Assembly (NCBI GenBank): GCA_036346205.1
Contig: JARFJB010000656.1
Location: 1 to 64,000 of the forward strand
Length of the DNA stretch: 64,000 nt
Reading direction: 5' to 3'
DNA from: Vesta saturnalis
Lineage: Eukaryota; Arthropoda; Insecta; Coleoptera; Lampyridae
The translations under genes were made by a program, and so were the position numbers. Positions 1 through 11,282 of the stretch are shown here, in pieces. Each line of letters starts with the position of its first letter. Within the stretch, counting starts at the first letter, position 1. Below the pieces are notes generated by a model. It was not told where the DNA came from. It saw only the letters and a list, made by a program, of their open reading frames with translations, and did no database searches.

Positions 1-1200
1 AATTTTAGTCTTTAATTAACAAACACACAGATACAGGAGTTCAATTTTTACAAAATACTTACCAAATAATACTATATTTCACTTAAACACTCAAACTATT
101 GTTTAGCACCGTAACTTTCACTTAGGACGCTAAATTAGACCGCGTAAATGTTACAGCTGTGCGGGTTTGACCACTAATACAGATATCTTCAATGTTGACA
201 CACCAGAAACGAAAACTGCAACATTAGAGGATTCTATATGTTTATACTAATTCGATGATTGAACGCTAGATGGCTATACGCGATTTTTATGGAAAATATT
301 CACAATGCGTACTCTTGTAGACTACGCGCTCTTGTATGACGTTACCTATAAATGATGGCTTAAAGGTTAATTTGCAAAAATCCTTAAATTACGGCACTTT
401 AAAAACGCTAAATTCTTACCTTACTAATGAGAAAAACTAGGAATCATACATTACACAGACAGGCAGGTAAATTATTGTGTATTGATATTACAGGTTCCAA
501 TACAGGTCTTGGGGACTTTCAGGCTTTCAAAAGTGGCCGAATAATGATACATATTCAGTTTATTATATATTTTTCCGACGACTACATGTGAAAATGACAT
601 ATCGTCGTTTAGATGCCAAAATCTCGTATCTCAAAATTTACTGATTTTGAGATTAAGTTTTTGGGAAAATATTCCTCATATCTTGGGACCGGAAATAATT
701 AGGTGTAAAAACCTCGTATCTTATTTTGTTTTCGTATGAACAACGTTAGGCTGCATTTTGATGGTGTTTTTGTATTCATTGACAAACATTATTGTTAAAT
801 AAGGTAAGAATCCTCTGTTAAGTAATTTAGATTGTTTTACACGCATTCCTTAAAAGCTTTACGATTTATTTAATATTATACATGAGCATTGTAAAATACC
901 ATTTTGAGGTTAGGGTATTAAAACGAGTTTTGACCATATTTTGGCTATAAGTTTATTATAATCTTATTAATAAAAAGCCACTTTTATCGCAGTATAATTG
1001 TTGATTTAATTTTATTATTTTATATCAATGTTATCTTGCAGTATTTTAAAAGATTTTGAGGTACAAGTTTTCAATCTTACAAGGATAACTACCTAAAATA
1101 AAATAAAATATTCTTGAGATACGTGTTTTTTTGTTGTAAGGAAATTAATAATTATTTTCTTTTATCAAATAGAAACAGATTATTTTAGCTAAAATTACTT
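1..1200. other. AT-rich stretch, no gene recognised
   Basis: No coding region with a recognisable product is visible here. A small hairpin is formed by TCTCAAAA (629-636) and TTTTGAGA (645-652). The 9-mer CTCGTATCT occurs at about 623-631 and again at 713-721. The stretch may contain the upstream part of the degraded element that follows, but I cannot show this. Confidence 0.6.
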
Positions 1201-1232
1201 CATACATTACAAGAAGTGAGCAGATTCGGCAG

Positions 1233-2960
1233 TTGGGTCTAAAAGGAAAGGTTATGTATAAATCTGGTACTAGCATTCTTGATGCCAAAATGTTAGATTC
1301 TTTTGATTCAAAAGATAATTGCTCTAGCAAACAACATGACACTCAATCCTTAACCTCAACAGTAGAATTATGCGACCGTAGTTCCTCAAGTAATCAAGTG
1401 GCAGATCTAGAATCTGAAGATGAAAATCAAATTTACTCGGCTGGAATTATTGCTATACTAAACTTACTCAGGTCGCCAATGTTATTATCACAGAAAAACC
1501 GTTAGACCTACTCAAGAGACGCTGATGGCCTGTGATGATCCAATTTTTCCATTAAACTACGGATGAAGGGAGAAAAATACATAAGTTATAAAAAGAAAAA
1601 GATGGTGAAAGAGCAGAATTGAACGAAATCTAGACAGTTGGGAAAAATGCCAAAATTCTGAAAGTAAAATCAATGTCATTTGATAGGTGAAGGCGATAGA
1701 CAGCACCTATTCAACGTTTTTGGTCCGAAATGGACCGGAAACAACGTATCATATAACTTTTGTTGCAGCGATGGTTACTAAATCTGAAACAAAGCAGAAG
1801 ATTACTAAACAAAAATCAAGAAGGCAAACAACGTTCTCTTATCACTTATAAATTGGTGAAAAATTATTGGCAGTCTGTAAGAAACTTTTCCTTTCAACTT
1901 TAGGATTGGGTGAGTGGAGCGTCAGTAACTGGGCAAAAAAATAGTAATGCTCGTATACCGAATAATTGAAAAATATCCTAAAAAGTTAAAATTGTCAACG
2001 AAAAAAAAACATCAGGAATCCGGGATTTTTGAAAACTTCCTAAAGTACCATCCCATTACTATATAGCTTCTACCAGTAAATTATATATGGAACCACTATT
2101 TAGGTCATTGAAGAAATTAAGTAGTGATTCCTTTCCCACTCAAGAATCAATGTGATCTCTGTTTTCACATAAACTAGGCCACGTTAATAATGAAACCTAT
2201 AATAAACACATTGAAGAAAAAATATGGCAAAAGAGAGAAAGAAAAGATGAGGAGGATGCCATTGCCAAAAACGTTGTGACTGCATTTACTGTCGATGTAC
2301 AAGCTGTACACTCGTACCACAATTGCATGCAAATGCTTTATTTAAACAAAAATTAGCATGTCCAACTACAAATTTATAACATAGCCACAAAAGCCTTGGT
2401 TTGTTACGTCTAGCATGGCGGAAGGTGGCATGGAAAGCAACTGTTTTGCGACACGTTTAGTTGATTTTTAGATAATGAAATACCTCGAGAAGCAAAAAAA
2501 AACCAATAATATTTTAAAGCGATGGATGTTCAGCTCAAAATCGGAACGCTTTGCTATCAATGTGTTTGTTATTCCATACGTAACAGAACAGAAAATACAA
2601 AATATTTAGTTAAAGGGCGCTCACAAATGGAGTGCGACAGCGTACACTCAGTATTGAAGCCAGAAAAAAAATAGAGACAATTTATTCCCCATCAATTACG
2701 TTCAGATTATCGAAGATTCAAGACGTCATTCCAAATCAGGGCCCTACAAAGTGAAATACGTCAATCATACATTTTCTTAAACTACTCTCATCTAAAATAG
2801 TTTACTTCGATACGACCTGGAAAAAAGCAGGCGACCCTTGTGTTACAGATATCAGGGTACTTAGGTAACAAAGTCGGATGGTGTTCAGTATAAGTTAGAC
2901 TTGAAGGATAACTGGACTCCACTTCCATCACGCCAGTTGTTATTGCGTGATATTGACACT
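1233..2960 (+). pseudogene. Degraded transposase-like gene of a dispersed insect family
   Basis: Reading across frames gives a series of protein-like patches on the plus strand: an acidic and serine-rich N-terminal part (1233-1505), a patch with 'FWSEMDRKQR' near 1710-1745, a patch with 'VKNYWQSVRNF' near 1850-1890, 'KVPSHYYIASTSKLYMEPL' near 2045-2095, 'VVTAFTVDVQAV' near 2275-2305 and an 'FKAMDVQLK'-like patch near 2512-2540, where another frame reads a SDGCSAQNRN-like string. The order resembles a large, unnamed family of dispersed insect and cnidarian proteins with a DDE-like core (D in the 'DVQAV' patch, D in 'SDGCSAQN'). That family resemblance is from memory and was not searched. Many frameshifts and stops show the copy is dead. 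No terminal inverted repeats were found, so its superfamily stays open. Confidence 0.5.
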
Positions 2961-3894
2961 GACAAAAATTATATCCTAATGCCCCCCAATCTCTCGATAT
3001 AAATACAATAATTTACAAACTCTAAAAGCTGTAATTCATAGGGATTATCATCACTTTTATGATTTACTAAGTCACGAATGGGTTTTATAATTTTTTTTTC
3101 AGTTTTGTTAACAAAGTTAACGTTTAATTTGTTTTTAACGATTAGTTGCAAGACTTTTGATAATGTTCTTGTTTTATTTTCCTAAACACGTATCAACATT
3201 AATTTATCTTAACTTTTTTCAAAATATTTTGTTGTCAAAAAAATGTTCCAATATTTATTAAACTACTTGTCAAAATGTGAAATCAAACATAGAATTTAAA
3301 AATATGATACGTTTTCCCATTTCCTGAAAATTGTGTTTTTTGAGATAAAGGTTTTGACATCTGAACGGCGATATAGCACACAGATTTATGCGAAAGTCAC
3401 AAATATCACTCTAGAACTGAAAAGTAAAATATTACTCTAGTGGATATGTACGTCAACTAAATATGTTGACCTAGATCTCAGAGTTCTTTTTTACCTGGCC
3501 CTATCTAACCATTGTGCTGTATAAAGTCATAAAACACAAAGAAAATCACACTTTAAACTTAAAACACTTAAAAATGATTTATAAGTGTTTAATCAAAATT
3601 AAAATGAAATATTCCAACTCCATTAATTTTAATGTTTATAAATGTCAATGTATTTTGACATTTCTAATAATAGTTTCCGCTTTTTTGAATACTGACATTT
3701 TAAAGTGTGCAGTACTTAAGCCTTCACTCACCTTCTCCAGAAACTGATGCTAATACTGTTTAAGATGCACAAATAACGGAGACAACAAACATCTAAATCT
3801 TTATTGCAAACTCCATTACAATTTACGAATTGCAATAATAATAATAATATTACTTTCAATTTCTACCATTCTAAGTAGTTCTTATTTTAAGTTT
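2960..3894. other. AT-rich stretch, no gene recognised
   Basis: Only short uncharacterised reading frames occur, for example 2969-3151 on the minus strand and 3514-3747 on the plus strand, and none has a motif I recognise. A 20-bp string near 3781 (GACAACAAACATCTAAATCT) recurs with one mismatch near 5706, in direct orientation around the next element. Confidence 0.6.
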
Positions 3895-5270
3895 TTGTTA
3901 TTCAATCGTTATTTTCTTTGTATTCAATCAACAATAAAATTCTGTAAGGCCAAATATAATTTAAATTCGAACATTAGCCTTCATCATTTTCCAACTAGTG
4001 GTAAAACTAAAGTGCGTATTACAACAAAATTGGAAATAGGAAAAGAAGATTTGCAGAAAGCGTGGAAAATCAGTTAAAATTGATAAACCAATCACCCTTT
4101 CCGTTCTAAACATTTTTGGAGGATTCTTTTTCTTGTTTGGTAAGTTTATAATGACAATTCTCTACTTAATGTGGATAATGATAATAGTATTTTATAATTT
4201 GAACATTATATAAATATTTATATTAAAAAAACAAAGTGGACCTTATTCATATTATTGTTTGTTAAGTGAACCAGTAAAAGAAGACGGTTAAAGAGGAATG
4301 CTGTACCAACAAAAATTTACCAGCTGTAAAAGAAGAGGTTCAATTTGTATACGCCCGAAAATGTTAGATTACGAAACGCATGTTAAACAACCTCACTTCA
4401 AATCAAAACAAGTTACGAATGCTGATTTTAAGCCTTACTAAATATGTATACTTCACAGACCCAAATGGATTGTAAGTAAATGAAGCCGGGTCATCTAATT
4501 TCAATTGTTTCCAATCTAACACTAAGGATATCAGTGTTCAAGTTTCAAGTGGGATATTGTATTCAGTTCGTTACATGCATCGACACCAAAGAAGTTAAAT
4601 ACCTTAATCGGTTTGCCTTCCTTCAATCATTTAAATATTCTGTGTGATGAATTAAGTGCTGTAATATTTAAAAAAGTCGTAAATTAGGTGTAAAAAGAAC
4701 CAGTGATTTTGACTTTAATGAAATTAAAACAAAACCTCTTTTTCTGTTTTCTGTCTTTGGGTATATTACAATTCAGATGTAAAATTATATTTCAAGAAAC
4801 TGTTACATGCCATGGCCCTCCAAAAATGAAATTTTACAAAATATGCCATCGTTTTAATAATTTTAAGGATGTTCGTGTAGTATTAGATTGTACAGAAATT
4901 TGTATTCAAAAGCCAAAATGTTTAAACTGTAGATTAAAATTATATTCCCATTACAAGTCGGGACTTACATTAAAGTTTATGACTGGAGTAACCCCAGCAG
5001 GTTTAATCTGTTATATAAGCCCTGCTTATGGAAAAAGCCTCCGACAAATCAATTTTTGTTCAAGGTGGACTTTAGATAAATTAAAAACATGATGCTGTGA
5101 TGGTGGATAAGGGCTTTTTAATTGACCATGAATGTTTCACTAAAGGTATTAAAATTGTCGAGTGCCATTTTTAAAAAAAAAAGAGCAATTTTCTAAAAAC
5201 AGAAGCATTATTAAGTAGAGAAATTGCGAGGTTCACATTGAACGATCGAACCAACTGATAAAAATGTTTA
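3895..5270 (+). pseudogene. Degraded THAP + DDE_4-type transposase (ISL2EU/Harbinger-like)
   Basis: An N-terminal patch (3895-4140) has 'NSNISLHHFPTSG' followed by a basic stretch, as in the THAP zinc-binding domain. The expected 'C-x-x-H-F' end of the domain is visible as R-S-K-H-F near 4108-4122, so a zinc ligand appears replaced, and a frame break follows. A GTAAGT-like donor at about 4139 suggests an intron after the THAP domain. The second patch (4703-5092) carries 'VVLDCTEICIQKPKCLNC', 'YSHYKSGLTLKF' and 'GVTPAGLICYISPAYG', the usual run of a DDE_Tnp_4 core, with the first Asp in 'LDCTEI'. Continuation in another frame (5090-5265) gives 'AVMVDKGFLIDHE', then 'FTLNDRTN' where family members usually have a His-Val-Glu-Arg motif, so the last acidic residue seems lost. 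In the family the transposase cuts and pastes the element. Several frame breaks make this copy inactive. Confidence 0.7.
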
Positions 5271-7394
5271 AATTTTTAACAGCAGGTAAGGGTCATTAAT
5301 AAATATAGTTAATGAATGCTTTACAATTGTTTGTGCCTTAACAAATTTGTGCTCATTAATTCTGGGAGATGAACGATTTTAATGTACCTTAAACTCAGTA
5401 ATATAACTTTTTCTTTGTTTTTTTGTACGTTAGTTGGCAACCATAATAATGTTTTCATCAAATGCGTAAGTAAATACAGTACTTTCTTTAGTTCGATACT
5501 CCTTGCATTACTTGGTCATAAGTTCATTAAAGGAAGTTTTATATTTCCTTAATACAAGAAAAAGAAATATATATTTACAAAATTGGTTAACAATTATATC
5601 ACGTAAATTGCTATATTATACGATTTTACAGTATTATACTCTGAACAAGGAAATTTTATGTAAAATATGATGGAAGTATTTCCTTTTAAAGTTACAAGCA
5701 TATGACGACAAACATCTAAATCTAATTTACAGTCTTTTATACATTGAATTGTCTTTACTTAGAAAATAATAAAGTCTGTTTCACTGATATTTAAACAGCC
5801 ATCCCTAAATTAATTTGTCCATAGTATTGATGTTTAAATGCATATTTTCCATTATCCAATTTTATATGTATGAACAAGTTGGTAGATCGTAATCGTTAAG
5901 TTCTGACCTCATGGACACTTATTTCAACTAATTTGACTGGAATGTGGTTTTGCATTATAATTCCATCCGGAGAATATCCTAGCCACGGATTAGTATCGGA
6001 TATAATTAACCCACATTCCAGTACTTTCACATTTTTTATTTTCCATATAATTATCTTGCAATTGGCTCAAACTGTATACCATGAGGGCATATTTATTTGT
6101 GAAGGGCTTTGGAAAGAACACTTTTACTTTAGCATTTTCCTTTATAGATATGAATAACACCTACTTCCGGTAATCCTAAACCTTCTGTGTTCTTGCCATT
6201 TATCTTTTTTTACAGTCATCTCACACACTAAAACTATTCATAATGACCACGTGTTGAACGTAAAAATTTCTGCAGCACTTGTGGATCTTCAACATGTACA
6301 TGTTGATTTCATGCATCAAAATGCTTTTTGACTATAATCCATATGAGCGAATTATTGATTCTTCTGAGAGAAGAGTTTCAATGAATTTTCTTCAACTTCA
6401 TGTTTCAATTGTATAACACACGGCTATGTTTGGCTAGTGCCAATTCTGGTAAAGTCAATCGAAACCTTTCAAAAATACGTTTGAGTCAATTCTTTTTCTT
6501 AAGCTGTACTGATAATGAAAGAGGAAACAACAAAAGTAACTGGCTCTGCATTCTTATATTTTTTAAACTTGGTTCTTTCAAATTGCCAATGGCACTTTTT
6601 ATCAGTAGTTGAAATTTTTTCAAGGTGTCGACACATTTCTACAAAACAAGACAGCAAAAATGTGGAAAATATTATGACAATCATAAATCAGGTGAGTAAC
6701 AATCGTTAATTTTTTCATGTAGATTAATAGGTCGTAGACTAATTATGGGTATGCATGTAAAAATAAATTATTTTTCTTGATTTTAAACATTGTGGAGCAA
6801 TTTAAATAATAGTAGCTTGCTTACCTGTTGAGTAAAGAAGACTACTAATATAAGTTTGCAACATTCAGAAGCCCCTGCTTAATGTACACACAAAAACAAG
6901 GTTCCATGATGTCTTACAGATAGTTCCTGTTATTTGTGTGGTGGTGATGACAATGATGATGTTTGAAGCACTAATCCGTATATTGACCCACTTTTACATC
7001 TTTATTGTCAGTAACAGTTCCATACAAAATAAGGTTGAAAAATTTCTTCTCCCACTAAAATTTTTGAAGCTTGGTGTACATCTCCAAATGAACAAATATT
7101 TTCCAACTTTAAAAATCGCATAGTAAGCACGAATCACTTAAAATAAACCGAATATTCACACAAAGATCTAAACACGTAAAGCAACGCACTGGCATCTATA
7201 TACACTGCTATCGGTATGACGGAAATTTCTCCCAACTAAACCCCCATTTGTAAAATACAAAAGCGCCTCTAGTGTTAATCTTATTCGCCAATAAGGAAGT
7301 AATTATCATTTCTGTGTAAAGTCGTTAAATACACCTTTTTAACTGTTACCCCATAATTGAGATCGATTATTTAGTTATTTATATTTGAAGGGTT
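5271..7394. other. Gene-poor stretch
   Basis: Short reading frames at 5933-6157, 6400-6612, 6515-6709 and 6938-7123 have no motif I recognise. The 6515-6709 frame runs into CAG|GTGAGT near 6691, which looks like a splice donor, but no matching upstream acceptor or homologous domain was identified. Composition is AT-rich throughout. Confidence 0.5.
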
Positions 7395-7672
7395 AGAAGC
7401 AAAAGGCTCTGGTTGGGGAAAGGCCGGGCCTGGTAGGCCGCGTAAAACTTGGCTGAATGTAGTAGAATCTATGATAAAGGAAAGAAAGATAAGGAGTTTT
7501 AAAACAAAAGGGCATGTCAGAGAATATGTATGAATCTTGCGGAAGCTAGGGAGGTATGCGGAGATAGGAAAGCATGGAAAGATTGTGAATGAAAAATAAA
7601 TAAGAGGCAGGGATTGTTTACCTACCCCACAAGGGAATGGCGTGAAGGTTAAGTAAGTAAGTAAGAAGCAAA
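7395..7672 (+). mobile_element. 3' end of a LINE with (GTAA)n tail
   Basis: A plus-strand frame near 7431-7490 reads 'GRPRKTWLNVVESMIKERK', the Gly/Pro/Arg-rich motif followed by a Trp that many non-LTR retrotransposons carry near the end of their ORF2. Further patches ('GHVREYV', then 'RYAEIGKHGK' and a 'TYPTRE'-like end) match the usual C-terminal order, with at least one stop between them. The sequence ends in GGTTAAGTAAGTAAGTAAG (about 7648-7666), a tetranucleotide tail of the kind LINEs leave at their 3' end. No reverse transcriptase is present, so this is a strongly 5'-truncated copy. The clade cannot be fixed from this fragment. Confidence 0.7.
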
Positions 7673-7719
7673 AGGATATAAGTAACATTTTCAAAATGCA
7701 TTTAGAATTTACATCAGTT

Positions 7720-7793
7720 CTACATATGGCGCAGATGGTTAGCGCGGTACTCTAGCAAAGTACAGGTCGTAGGTTCAAATCCTACTCGAGGTA
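7720..7793 (+). tRNA. tRNA-like sequence (anticodon AGC) lacking an acceptor stem
   Basis: A D-stem GCGC/GCGC (7729-7732 with 7742-7745), an anticodon stem GTACT/AGTAC around the 7-nt loop CTAGCAA (7752-7758), and a T-stem GTAGG/CCTAC around TTCAAAT (7774-7780) are all perfect. The box A-like and box B-like (GGTTCAAATCC) promoter elements are present. The anticodon position reads AGC (Ala). The seven 5' bases (CTACATA) do not pair with the 3' strand (TCGAGGT), so there is no acceptor stem. It is either a truncated tRNA gene or the tRNA-derived head of a SINE. It lies between a LINE tail and the 3' end of the R2-like element. Confidence 0.5.
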
Positions 7794-7848
7794 AACTTTT
7801 CATTTATGTATTTAATAAAATTAATAATAATTTTTTAATTACAATATT

Positions 7849-10500
7849 TTGGCAATCCAATTGGCGTATGTGAATCACGAGACAGCGTGCCGTCCGAGAA
7901 ACGCAGCGAAGCTTTACTACCCTGTCCAAACGGAACTCATGAACTGGCCGTGGACCAGCACAGAGCCCTGGATGGTATTATGGACAAGGGTTTCGGCTTC
8001 CAAGTCGTTAAGCCCAAAATACTGCTTACTCGATCATTGCTTCTACATCACGTACACCTCGCCTCCACCACAAGTGCGGTGTGGACGATTTGCCGGCCCG
8101 GGTACCTACGCTCCAACGCTCGGAGTAGTAGGCCACCTTAGCCTGGCACGCAGCTTCGAGGCTACGAGGGGACTCCCAGGGAATAACCACATCGCAGACG
8201 ACGGCCTCTCCAGCCCGCAGGAAGACTAGATCAGGCTTCCGGAATGCGCCATTTGGCAATCGCAAGTGCAGCTCCTTCTCAGCTACCCATCCTTTGCGCT
8301 CTGCTAGCGTAGCTAACCTAACGCAGACCCGGTCATGCCTCCGGATCCTCGGCCAGCGCCTCCCGGGGCTCCGCGGTCGCACCCTGCTCGACATCGCCTT
8401 TAGGGAGCGGGGTTTGATGGTATACCCCTGGTAGGGAGAAGGTTCCCTCTTAGCTGGATGGCGTTGATGAAATCCCTGCCACTCCAAAAGGAGGGCGGGG
8501 CGTCCACCCAGCGACCTGACGATGGTGTGTCCTGGCCCTGGTTTAAAGCACCCCCCGAGTACGAAGTCTCCAGTCTTTCATCCCATACACATCTGGTTTG
8601 ACCACGGTTGATCCCGAACGCCCCGGACCAGCGGTGTAGCTTACTATGCAACTTGACGTTGAGCGGATCGGCCATCACGGGGTCTGCCGTGGCAGCGATG
8701 TTGGAGATCCTTCGAAGAAGGATCCCCGGGATCGTGGAATCGAGGCTTGTGACCCCGAGCCCACCAAGACGTGTAGGTGCGTGAATGAAGGCGTCGGCAC
8801 AAGTTCGATTTAATCGCAAGTACTTCCGAACTGCTACCCGCACCAGCCGATCAACACCTTTGAGGCACGCACGCTCTATCCGAGTATTTAGCATGGCCGC
8901 GCTGATTCTTGGGAGGATGTACCTCTTTAACATAGCCAGTTTTGAGCCGGCTTGAGGGCGCGGGCCAATCCTCATCAACTGAAGTCTTATTTCGTCGAGC
9001 TTGGGCTTAGTTTGACCCGAACAAGAATACCGGCTTCCCGTAAACGAAAAAACCGGCTTGTAGTACGTGTGAACAACAGCTTCTTTCCGGGTAACACCGA
9101 CCGAGAGCGAAACGCTCTTGGCCGGGTTCAATCCAAGCCCTCTACCCGCGAAAAAGTCCACAGCGAATTGGAGTAGACGCCTGCAGCTCTGCTCGGTGTC
9201 ACTGAGCAAGACCAAATCATCTGCATAGGCCATACAGCCGATCGACGTGTGCCCGTCAATCCTCAGACCTAGGTTTAGCGCCTCCACTTCTTCCACAAGT
9301 TCGTCAATGACAAGGTTGAATAGAATTGGAGATAGGGGGTCACCTTGCTTGACACCCCTAGAGATGTCAAACATACGCGAGTACGCGCGCATTTTAACCC
9401 TCCATCACAAATTCTATTAACCTGTCGTCCACCCGAAAGCGTTGGAGTGCTCGCTTGACCGACGAATGGGAGACCGTATCAAAAGCTTTCGATAGATCGA
9501 GAGCTATAAGATGATACGGTCTTCCCGCCCCCTTCTAGTGCGGATGATGGTGTCAAGCGTAAGGGTGTTCATGAGCACTCCATCCACCGAACGGAACCCA
9601 CGTTGGTGGGGTGGATGGGAAGGTTAGAGAGCCTTCTAGCGAGGATCTTATGGCACAGTCTCACAACTTGGAACCTATGGTGAATTGGCCGCCAGTTGTC
9701 TATGTTAGAGGGATCACCCTCTTTCGGAATCAACAACAACTCCAACCTAGGCGTCGGTACGTTACGGAGTATGGTATTGGAGATCCCGTCAGGCCAGTGG
9801 CTGCTGAACGGGACGTTGACAGAGCCATCTCTATGCCTTTCCCAGAATAGGTTTCCATCTACCGGCTTCACCGTTTTGTGGTTCGCTATGGGGCATTGTC
9901 GGCAGAGGGCATTCCCGGAAAATACCTCCGAATACCTTGCTTCGACAGCCTCCATAGTTGGTCTTTCGATCGGACCAGATAGTGGTTTGTCCGACACTAC
10001 ACTCAGCGAGCTTTTAGGATCCTCAGCCCATAAGCGCTGCGTCTCCTGAAAGGCGTGTGCTCGCCTACAAGCCCTGTTGCGTACAACAGGGTCCACTTCC
10101 GGTTTACGGTATACTGAAGCTTTTGGTTTCGCCTTGGGTTGGACTCCAAGATTTCTCAACCATTCCTCCAAAGCAATCTCGAGTCTCCGACCGTTACGCC
10201 GAGTATGCGCCCGGACCGCTTCGAACAAAGCCAGATCGGCCGGGTTCCAGCGGTCGTAGGTGTTAAGTAATTGGTCGACATGCATTACGACGGGATCGGC
10301 CCGTAAAATGGGAGTGACGTTAAAAAGACACGTCACGGTCCTTCCTCTTCCTCTACAATTATAATTGTGCCTGTAGGCTCAGGCCTAGGTCTTTCCGTCA
10401 CCCGCAAAAGATGACGGTGAGGACGGGATGGCGACACAGGACACTTACTCCTATCGCTAACTATACGTGGCCTTGAACTCCTGAGGTCCCGGGCTCGTCT
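7849..10500 (-). mobile_element. R2-like non-LTR retrotransposon, 5'-truncated
   Basis: This GC-rich block stands out sharply from its AT-rich flanks and reads on the minus strand as reverse transcriptase followed by a restriction-like endonuclease, the layout of the R2 superclade. The 3' end lies close to 7849, where composition changes abruptly to AT-rich DNA about 55 bp from the tRNA-like sequence. The 5' boundary lies near 10,500; no N-terminal zinc-finger region is visible, so the copy is truncated or its start has decayed. No target-site duplication could be assigned. Elements of this group often insert into fixed multicopy RNA genes; whether the adjacent tRNA-like sequence was the target is an inference only. 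Confidence 0.8.
8026..10336 (-). pseudogene. R2-like reverse transcriptase / endonuclease ORF, broken
   Basis: The ORF reads right to left. 9569-10336 holds the pre-RT region ending in 'LIPKEGDPSNIDNWRPI', the first RT motif, after which the frame breaks near 9680. Between 9400 and 9540 another frame gives 'LIALDLSKAFDTVSH'. The frame 8400-9392 has 'RGVKQGDPLSP', then 'AYADDLVLLSD' with the catalytic Y-A-D-D at 9216-9227, and the thumb, ending at 'LRGNLLPTRGIPSNP'. A CCHC finger should follow; only 'CRAGCDRG' remains before a deletion shifts the frame. The endonuclease (8026-8487) begins at 'RIRRHDRVCVRLA' and shows 'FRKPDLVF' and 'VVCDVVIPWE', the K-P-D...D residues of the PD-(D/E)XK fold. 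In the family the enzyme nicks a target and primes reverse transcription there. At least three frame breaks make this copy non-functional, although the RT and endonuclease motifs are well kept, suggesting a fairly recent death. Confidence 0.85.
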
Positions 10501-10936
10501 TTGTAATCTGATTCAAGAATATTAGTGTCTTTGTAATACTCTTCTTCGTTTTATTGGACTTCTCCTTAGTCTTGGTTTTCTTTTTGTTAATGCTTTTCCT
10601 TCATGTGGCATATTGATATAAAAATAATGGTTGTAGGTGGTATAAACTCCAATATAGTCATTAGATTTTCCCATTTTGGGCAGGTATTTTTTAGGAGATT
10701 GGTACAAAACAGTGTCCCAACAGTCTGTATTAAAATTGACAGGTTTTCTTATCACCAGATTTTCAGAGATATGAAAAGGACATTCTGTGATTCTAGTCAC
10801 TTTAAAAGAGTAACTCATATTATTCTCTTTTTGTAACTGAACCAAACAATTTCACGCCATTTTAAGGGCCTGTCTAGTTTATCTTTTTGGGTCTTTTAAA
10901 ATTTCATGTAAATATTTAAGGGATACAATAGTATAT
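10501..10936 (-). other. Unrecognised reading frame and flanking DNA
   Basis: A 107-codon minus-strand frame (10,522-10,845) starts 'MVQLQKENNMSYSFK' and ends in a basic run, 'KRKPRLRRSPIKRRRVLQRH'. I do not recognise it. It is AT-rich, unlike the R2-like block beside it, and the basic tail alone is not evidence of function. It could be an exon, a TE fragment or chance. Confidence 0.3.
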
Positions 10937-11070
10937 TACATTACACGGCATGAAAGTGGCATTTTGTTGGACGAGGAGGCTTGCTGAAAAAATACGAGGA
11001 TGCGCTAGCATCCGAGTATTTTTTCAACGCCTCCGAGTCAAACAAAAACACTTTCATGCTGCGTGATGTA
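10937..11070. repeat. 134-bp imperfect palindrome (hairpin)
   Basis: The left half contains GGCATGAAAGTG, then GACGAGGAGGC, then GAAAAAATACGAGGATGC; the right half is its near reverse complement (GCATCCGAGTATTTTTTC, GCCTCCGAGTC, CACTTTCATGC), ending in GATGTA at 11,065-11,070. The turn is at about 11,003. It lies 210 bp upstream of the Crypton coding region and on its 5' side. A related motif (GGCATGAAAGT in a shorter hairpin, plus TTTCTGAAATCG-like DNA) occurs at 23.77-23.88 kb. It may be a terminal or subterminal structure of the Crypton or of a small foldback MITE. Confidence 0.8.
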
Positions 11071-11282
11071 TTATATTTTTTCTGAAATCGTTTTGAAAAT
11101 TATTAAAAATTGTTAAAATTATTTAAAAAAATAGAGTTGAATTAATCAGAGAGCTTTGACAAATGTATATCAACAATTAAAAGCGTGTTGTAAATAAAAT
11201 AAAACAAAAATTAGTGAAAAAATGTTTGCGGTTTGGTGTTTCCTTTCTGCGAATTTTCAATAAATAACGGTGTCCCTAAGTG

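Noticed and set aside
3781..5725. 20-bp direct repeat around the ISL2EU-like relic as a target duplication
   Set aside because: Too long and imperfect for this superfamily's 2-3-bp duplication, and not adjacent to any inverted repeat.
6499..6709. Three overlapping frames on both strands with a donor-like end
   Set aside because: No homology recognised and no matching acceptor; overlap on both strands suggests chance.
7849..8229. Plus-strand frames in the GC-rich block (also 7887-8141, 8952-9176, 9611-9850, 9696-10,049)
   Set aside because: They are shadows of the minus-strand R2-like ORF, which carries the RT and endonuclease motifs.
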